Part shown: positions 59,943 through 64,000 of the stretch, piece after piece
Layout of the letters: the number at the start of each line of letters is the position of its first letter
Position numbering within the stretch: the first letter of the stretch is position 1
From: Bin87 sp965261925
GTDB taxonomy: Bacteria > Chloroflexota > Dehalococcoidia > Lucifugimonadales > UBA3495
Assembly (NCBI GenBank): GCA_965261925.1
Contig: OZ253486.1
Location: forward strand, 1,612,001-1,676,000
Reading direction: 5' to 3'
Length of the DNA: 64,000 nucleotides
Notes under the pieces: model-generated
Database searches by the model: none
What the model saw: the letters and a program-made list of their open reading frames with translations, nothing else
Told to the model about the DNA's origin: nothing
Position numbers and translations under genes: made by a program

Positions 59943-60637
59943 TCTCTACCGCCGCGCATGTCCAGATCGCCCCGTCGGTTCTCGCCGCTGACTTTGGCCG
60001 TCTCGCTCAACAGGTGGCGGATGCCGAGGCAGCCGGCGCCGACCTGATCCACGTTGACGTGATGGACGGACGCTTTGTCCCCAACATCTCTTTCGGCGAG
60101 GTCGTGGTCAATGCTATCCGCGGCGCCACTTCCCTCCCTCTCAATCTGCACCTCATGGTCCACGAGCCCGACCGACTGCTGCCCGGCCTCGTCAAGAACA
60201 CCAACGACCAGATCCTGGTGCATGCGGAGGCCTGCACGCACCTGCACCGCACCGTCGGCTACATCAAGGAGCAGGGTTGCCAGGTTGGAGTTGCCATCAA
60301 CCCCGCGACTCCCTTAGCAGCGGTCGAAGAGGTGCTGTCCGATCTCGATATCGTGTTGGTGATGACCGTCAATCCCGGGTTCGGCGGTCAGTCCTTCATA
60401 CCGTCGGCTCTTGGGAAATTGCGCCGGTTGTATCGCACGATCTCTGAAAACGGGTACGCCTGCCAATTGGAGGTTGACGGAGGTGTGAAAGCCGACGACA
60501 CCGCCCGCGATTCCGTCGCCGCCGGCGCTGGCATCTTGGTGGCCGGCACCGCTATTTTCAACCGGGAACAATCGGTGGCTGACGCCATGACCTCCCTACG
60601 GGACACGGTGGCCGGCATGTCTCCGGGGCATGAGTAA
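59939..60637 (+). CDS. rpe: ribulose-phosphate 3-epimerase
   Basis: Interconverts ribulose 5-phosphate and xylulose 5-phosphate in the pentose-phosphate or Calvin pathway. A TIM barrel of 232 residues with APSVLAADFGRL, the metal ligands in IHVDVMDGRFVPNISFG, LHLMVHEPDRLL, MTVNPGFGGQSFIPS, and the phosphate site in EVDGGVKADD and GAGILVAGTAIF. It begins at GTG 59939, overlapping argH. Terminated by a strong hairpin. Confidence 0.95.
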   Translation: MISTAAHVQIAPSVLAADFGRLAQQVADAEAAGADLIHVDVMDGRFVPNISFGEVVVNAIRGATSLPLNLHLMVHEPDRLLPGLVKNTNDQILVHAEACTHLHRTVGYIKEQGCQVGVAINPATPLAAVEEVLSDLDIVLVMTVNPGFGGQSFIPSALGKLRRLYRTISENGYACQLEVDGGVKADDTARDSVAAGAGILVAGTAIFNREQSVADAMTSLRDTVAGMSPGHE

Positions 60638-60666
60638 GGGCGAAATTTCTTTCGCCCTTCTTGATC
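60636..60666. terminator. hairpin between rpe and rpmB
   Basis: A perfect 10-bp stem (AAGGGCGAAA / TTTCGCCCTT) with the loop TTTC, overlapping the rpe stop. It lies between the converging rpe and rpmB genes and may work in both directions. Confidence 0.7.
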
Positions 60667-60688
60667 AACAGTTGTAAGCGGTGTAACC

Positions 60689-60901
60689 CTACGCGGCCGC
60701 TCTGGCCCTTGCCTTCCTGCCCCGGGGCGGCTTGTACATCGTCCGGAGGCACCGTGAGCAGATTTTTACCCGCGTGGGCTTCCCGTCGATGGCTAGCGTC
60801 TGCTTGTGAACGTTGGCCTTCCACCGCGTCTTGGTCTTGCGGTTCGAGTGGCTCACGTTGTTGCCGGTCATGCCGGACTTATTGCATATCTGGCACTGCA
60901 T
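60689..60901 (-). CDS. rpmB: 50S ribosomal protein L28
   Basis: A 70-residue ribosomal protein of the zinc-binding (C+) form, with CQIC at residues 3-6 and CSRC at about 48-51. The core reads SGMTGNNVSHSNRKTKTRW, VHKQTL, and the tail TMYKPPRGRKARARAAA is basic. The -10 TATAAT on the minus strand is at 60931-60936, about 30 bp upstream, and the ribosome site is GGAGCAGGG. Confidence 0.96.
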   Translation of the reverse strand: MQCQICNKSGMTGNNVSHSNRKTKTRWKANVHKQTLAIDGKPTRVKICSRCLRTMYKPPRGRKARARAAA

Positions 60902-60930
60902 AATTCTGTCCCTGCTCCATTGGTGCCCGG

Positions 60931-60936
60931 ATTATA
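60931..60936 (-). promoter_or_regulatory. -10 box of rpmB
   Basis: TATAAT on the minus strand followed by CCGGG, 30 bp before the ATG; no good -35. Confidence 0.5.
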
Positions 60937-61012
60937 GCACAGCGGACACGGCGCGGGCCGAATGCCGTAGGGATACCCACGGGGCCTTACACAAAATTTA
61001 CGTGCGCCCTAC

Positions 61013-61040
61013 TTATGTCAAAGCCCCGGATCGTTATAAA
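61013..61040 (+). promoter_or_regulatory. possible promoter of the ArsC/Spx-like gene
   Basis: TTATGT (61013-61018), a 16-base spacer and TATAAA (61035-61040), about 48 bp before ATG 61088. Confidence 0.5.
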
Positions 61041-61087
61041 ATATGTCCCGCCGCAAACATTTTCACTGAATTCGTCGGGAGGCTGAA

Positions 61088-61450
61088 ATGGGCGCAACGG
61101 CAACAATGTACTGGTGGCCACGTTGAAGCAGCTGTCGCAAGGTGCGAGAGTTGCTCGTGCAAAATGGATACACGGTCGAAGAACGAGATTATTTCAAGGA
61201 ACCGTTTACCGAAACGGAGCTGCGAGAACTCGTCACTGAGTTGGGTGAGCCCGGCGTAACCGGCATATTTGCCGCGCGCAGTCCGTCTTTGAAAAAGATG
61301 GGCCTGAACGCGGCCGATGTTTCCGACGAACGCAAGCTCGCGCTGATGCTTGAAGAGCCCCGGTTGGTTCGGCGTCCCATCGTACGCCTGGGGGACCGTT
61401 TGATCGTCGGAGCCAGCGTAAAAGCTATGTCTGAAGCGCTCAGTTCCTGA
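61088..61450 (+). CDS. ArsC/Spx-family thioredoxin-fold selenoprotein (UxxC; Sec at TGA codon 13)
   Basis: Read through the TGA at 61124-61126, this is a 120-residue ArsC/Spx-like protein: MGATATMYWWPR, Sec, SSCRKVRELL. ArsC and Spx family members usually have CxxCRKA at this site, after the first strand, so the TGA takes the place of the first cysteine of the CxxC pair. The remainder is family-like: ERDYFKEPFTETELRELV, LALMLEEPRLVRRPIVRLGD. Starting at the GTG after the TGA (61142) would delete the first strand and active site. ATG 61088 follows GGGAGG. It could be an arsenate-reductase-like or redox-regulatory protein. No other arsenic gene is nearby. Confidence 0.88.
61127..61155 (+). promoter_or_regulatory. 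candidate bacterial SECIS hairpin (ArsC/Spx-like gene)
   Basis: Directly after the TGA, AGCAGCT pairs with AGTTGCT (with a G-T wobble), and after one mismatch TCGC pairs with GCGA. The apical loop is AAGGT, so a GGT sits at the tip, the same apical triplet known from E. coli formate dehydrogenase SECIS. It is the best formed of the four. Confidence 0.65.
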
Positions 61451-61498
61451 CCAGACCGTTGCCGCCAATCCCACCGCCGCCAGGAAACCGAACCGATC

Positions 61499-61936
61499 AT
61501 GAAAATATTTTTCGACGTTGACTACACCATCCTGGGCCTGGATGACACCCTTCGCCCCGGCACCGTGGACACATTCCAGAAAATCCTCGACGATGGCCAC
61601 GAGATCTACATCTGGTCCGGCATGGGCGAGCGCTGGGAGGTGATCGAAAAGCACGATCTGCGTCGGTTCGTCTCCGGCGTGTACGAAAAGCCCACGCATC
61701 ATTACCACGAGCGCCTTCTCGAGCTGAAAATTCCGTTCGAGCCTGAGTTTGTTATCGACGATTATCCGGAAATCGTGGCGGCTTTCGGCGGCGTCTGGGT
61801 ACCGCCATACTTCTTCTCCCGTAGCGTTGACCATGAGATGGACCGCATTTACCGGATCATCTGTGATTTCCAGGAAACGGGAGACTCCGAAGACCGCCAA
61901 TACCGCGCCAAGGGCACCAAGATCCCTCTTTTCTAG
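61499..61936 (+). CDS. small HAD-like hydrolase
   Basis: 145 residues of a HAD core without a cap. Motif I reads FFDVDYTILGLDDTL, motif II IYIWSGMGERWEVIE. The C-terminal IDDYPEIVAAFGGVWVPPYFF supplies the last acidic motif. Similar small proteins are seen in several bacteria, with unknown substrate. It starts with ATG 61499. It is on the plus strand, 48 bp after the ArsC/Spx-like gene and 16 bp before mutL. Confidence 0.7.
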   Translation: MKIFFDVDYTILGLDDTLRPGTVDTFQKILDDGHEIYIWSGMGERWEVIEKHDLRRFVSGVYEKPTHHYHERLLELKIPFEPEFVIDDYPEIVAAFGGVWVPPYFFSRSVDHEMDRIYRIICDFQETGDSEDRQYRAKGTKIPLF

Positions 61937-61952
61937 CCGCGCGTAGCAGGAC

Positions 61953-63689
61953 ATGCCGATCCAACAACTCCCATCTCACGTCGCCGCTCAAATCGCGGCC
62001 GGTGAGGTCATCGAACGCCCCGCCTCGGTGGTAAAGGAGTTGCTGGAAAACTCCCTGGACGCCAATGCCACCGGTATCTCCGTCTCCATCCGAGAGGGCG
62101 GGGTGGCCGAAATCCGTGTCACCGACAACGGTTGCGGCATCGCTGCTGATGAATTGGACCTGGCTTTCCGGCATCACGCTACCAGCAAGCTTGCAACGGT
62201 TGATGACCTGCACACCGTTTCCACTCTGGGATTCCGCGGCGAAGCCCTGCCCAGTGTGGCCGCCGTCGCCAGGGTCGTCTGTTCCACGCGGCCTCCGGGT
62301 ACGGAAGCCGGCGCCTGCATAGAGTTTCGCCACGGAACGCGCGTCGGTCAGCGACGCGAAGGGTGCCCCCCCGGCACATCAGTTCAGGTTGCTGATTTGT
62401 TCGGCGATCTGCCGGCTCGCCGCAAGTTCCTTCGCTCGGCGTCGGCCGAGACCGCCCGCATTCAGGAGGTTGTCACCCGCTACGCGCTGGCTCACCCTGA
62501 AGTACGGTTTACCCTCTCTGTCGATGGACGAGAGACGGTAAACACCCCTGGTTCCGGGCGTCTGCAGGATGTCATCCTGTCCGTATATGGTTCCGAAGTA
62601 GCCGGGCGCATGCTGCCCGTGTCCCTCGTCGACGGCGAGGTGTCCGTCGATGGGTACTCCGGCGCTCCGGACCTGAACCGGCGTAACCGCTCCTACACAA
62701 CCCTATTGGTCAACCGCCGGTGGGTGTACGATCGTTCGATCTACTATGCCATAGAACAGGCCTATCAGGGGAGCCTGCCCGAACGCCGCTTTCCCCTCGC
62801 CGTAATCAACATCGGCTTGCCTTCCGATCAGGTGGACGTCAACTCCCATCCCACCAAGCGGGAGGTGCGTTTCCGTCAAGGGGACCGGTTGTTTTCCCTG
62901 GTGCAACGCGCCGTCCGAGAGGCCCTGATCGCCCATGCTCCGGCGCGGGTCGCAACGCGATCATTCACCCCGACCGGCCAAGTTTCCGAGACCGAGCCAT
63001 TTCCAAACCCGCCCCGTCCAGCATCCTCAGGAGGCTCAGCACCCCAGCACGGCGACATGACACTGCCCACCACCGCGCTCGCTCCGGCTGATGGCTCCCT
63101 GCGGGACGTCTTGGCGGATCTGAGGGTAGTGGGACAGATCCGACAAACCTACATCGTGGCCGAGGGGAGATCCGGCATGTACCTCATCGACCAGCACGCT
63201 GCGCACGAGCGTGTGGTTTTCGATCAGATTCGCCGGCGCATGCACGAGGCCGCGCGTCCTTCCCAACCGTTGCTGGCTCCCCAGGCGACCGAGTTGTCCG
63301 CCGCCCAGGCGTCAACCCTGGAAAGTTATGCCGATCTGCTTGCCGACTACGGCTTCATGATCGAGCCTTTCGGAGAACGTACACGGCTGATCCGGGCTCT
63401 TCCCGCCAGCCTGGCTGCCCGCGCAAACCCTGACCCTGCCGTAGCCTTGACCGAGTTGCTGGACGCCCTGGCCGTCGAGCAGGTGGTGATGGAGCGCGAA
63501 GACGCGCTGGCGGCCACGCTAGCGTGTCACGGGTCCGTCCGTGCCGGGATGACGTTGGCGCAAGAAGAGATGGACGCGTTGCTCCAGCAACTGCAAACCA
63601 CCGAAAACCCGCACCATTGTCCCCACGGGCGTCCCACGGTGGTCCATTTCACCGAGTACCAGTTGGAACGCGAATTCGGCCGGCGTTAG
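61953..63689 (+). CDS. mutL: DNA mismatch repair protein MutL (endonuclease type)
   Basis: 578 residues. The GHKL ATPase part has ELLENSLDANATG, VTDNGCGI and STLGFRGEALPSVAA. The linker around 330-370 is Pro-rich and unstructured. The C-terminal endonuclease part shows YLIDQHAAHERVVFD, in which the last acidic position of the DQHA(x)2E(x)4E motif is Asp instead of Glu, plus LACHGSVRAG, CPHGRP and the terminal FGRR. These mark the type found in bacteria without MutH. The ribosome site is weak. Neither mutS nor mutH is in the window. Confidence 0.95.
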   Translation: MPIQQLPSHVAAQIAAGEVIERPASVVKELLENSLDANATGISVSIREGGVAEIRVTDNGCGIAADELDLAFRHHATSKLATVDDLHTVSTLGFRGEALPSVAAVARVVCSTRPPGTEAGACIEFRHGTRVGQRREGCPPGTSVQVADLFGDLPARRKFLRSASAETARIQEVVTRYALAHPEVRFTLSVDGRETVNTPGSGRLQDVILSVYGSEVAGRMLPVSLVDGEVSVDGYSGAPDLNRRNRSYTTLLVNRRWVYDRSIYYAIEQAYQGSLPERRFPLAVINIGLPSDQVDVNSHPTKREVRFRQGDRLFSLVQRAVREALIAHAPARVATRSFTPTGQVSETEPFPNPPRPASSGGSAPQHGDMTLPTTALAPADGSLRDVLADLRVVGQIRQTYIVAEGRSGMYLIDQHAAHERVVFDQIRRRMHEAARPSQPLLAPQATELSAAQASTLESYADLLADYGFMIEPFGERTRLIRALPASLAARANPDPAVALTELLDALAVEQVVMEREDALAATLACHGSVRAGMTLAQEEMDALLQQLQTTENPHHCPHGRPTVVHFTEYQLEREFGRR

Positions 63690-63705
63690 CGTTGGGGCAC
63701 GAATT

Positions 63706-63730
63706 AAGGGCAGCCACCAAGGCTGCCCTT
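63706..63730. terminator. hairpin between mutL and the Tat-signal gene
   Basis: A 10-bp stem (AAGGGCAGCC / GGCTGCCCTT) with loop ACCAA, just past mutL. It lies between converging genes and may serve both. Confidence 0.7.
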
Positions 63731-63758
63731 CCGCGGTCCGTTGGTGCTTGTTCGAGGG

Positions 63759-63968
63759 CTAGCGGCGCGGGTCGGTCCGCGGATCCTGCGCCGGGTGGAA
63801 CATGGACCCGGGGCCGGGGAACTCGTCGGCAGCCTCCGCTGTGGTATTCCGCCGCCCGAATGGAATCATCGAAGCCACTACCGCCGCCCCCGCAATTCCG
63901 GCGCCCAGCACACCCAGAAAACGACGGCGAGAGGGTCCCGATTGGCTACTATCGTTACGCACAGGCAC
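63759..63968 (-). CDS. small Tat-signal protein
   Basis: 69 residues beginning MPVRNDSSQSGPSRRRFLGVLGAGIAGAAVVASM. The twin-arginine motif SRRRFLG is followed by a hydrophobic stretch, typical of Tat signals or N-anchored proteins. The mature part (about 30 residues, DEFPGPGSMFHPAQDPRTDPRR) has no domain. It may be a membrane-attached small protein or the remnant of a larger exported one. Starts at GTG 63968, near the window's edge. Confidence 0.55.
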   Translation of the reverse strand: MPVRNDSSQSGPSRRRFLGVLGAGIAGAAVVASMIPFGRRNTTAEAADEFPGPGSMFHPAQDPRTDPRR

Positions 63969-64000
63969 GGCTACTACTACTCCAAAGCGGGTTTCAAAAG

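Noticed and set aside
1..64000. TGA read as tryptophan or glycine (alternative genetic code)
   Set aside because: TGA ends several certain genes at the family-normal length (the DppC-like gene, aroE, tmk), so it is a stop in general and only recoded in four genes.
1..64000. CRISPR array, rRNA operon or prophage
   Set aside because: No regularly spaced direct repeats, rRNA-like sequence or phage structural genes were seen; the 18-bp repeat at 20640-20675 has only two units without spacers.

Overview
The window is 64 kb of GC-rich, densely coding bacterial chromosome with no rRNA, phage or plasmid backbone. The gene mix suggests a Chloroflexota bacterium of the SAR202/Dehalococcoidia type. That mix is four luciferase-like flavin monooxygenases, tandem cytochrome P450s, many single-gene catabolic enzymes, lipoproteins with Thr/Pro-rich linkers, PdxST, and an R3H-AAA ATPase. 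The assignment is inferred from gene content, not from a marker tree.

Layout. 1-6.7 kb: end of a DppC-like permease, valS, a lipoprotein, aroE-aroC. 7-14 kb: a flavin monooxygenase, then on the minus strand a [3Fe-4S]-type ferredoxin and four paralogous P450s, most with their own promoter and terminator. 14.3-20.1 kb: a DsbA-like gene with an in-frame TGA, rnc, then pdxS-pdxT-R3H ATPase-tmk. 20.1-27.4 kb: a SelW-like gene with a CxxU-type TGA, cysC, ilvE, plsY, an EamA transporter, an arylsulfotransferase-like propeller, and a frameshifted AAA ATPase beside a small defence-type partner. 27.4-43.4 kb: catabolic genes (CoA transferase A/B, HAD, MBL hydrolase, amidohydrolase, PEP-mutase-like lyase, aldo/keto reductase, metalloprotease-like lipoprotein, SDR, cupin, and a five-gene minus-strand run), plus tRNA-Gly(GCC). 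43.8-46.1 kb: an NMT1/THI5-like binding protein with an in-frame TGA followed by a split TPP decarboxylase. 46.1-47.0 kb: a lower-GC segment bounded by perfect 19-bp inverted repeats. 47.1-54.3 kb: uvrC, a soluble MgtE-like sensor, aldehyde dehydrogenase, PIG-L deacetylase, and a heptad-repeat PD-(D/E)XK-like protein. 54.3-57.5 kb: isochorismatase-like, MmcB-like, flavin monooxygenase and pterin dehydratase genes on the minus strand. 57.6-64 kb: a TIM-barrel protein, argH, rpe, rpmB (minus), an ArsC/Spx-like gene with a UxxC-type TGA, a small HAD protein, mutL and a Tat-signal peptide gene.

The most striking signal is that four unrelated genes each carry one in-frame TGA. In three it falls exactly at a redox cysteine: DsbA-like Cys-Pro, SelW CxxC, and ArsC/Spx CxxC. 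In the fourth it falls inside a binding protein. All four are followed by hairpins of the bacterial SECIS kind, of varying quality, while TGA works as an ordinary stop in neighbouring genes. The simplest reading is that the organism makes selenoproteins; selA/selB/selC/selD would have to lie elsewhere in the genome. No transcription factor gene was recognised. Promoters show a recurrent TATAAT box, often followed by CG, with variable -35 boxes.
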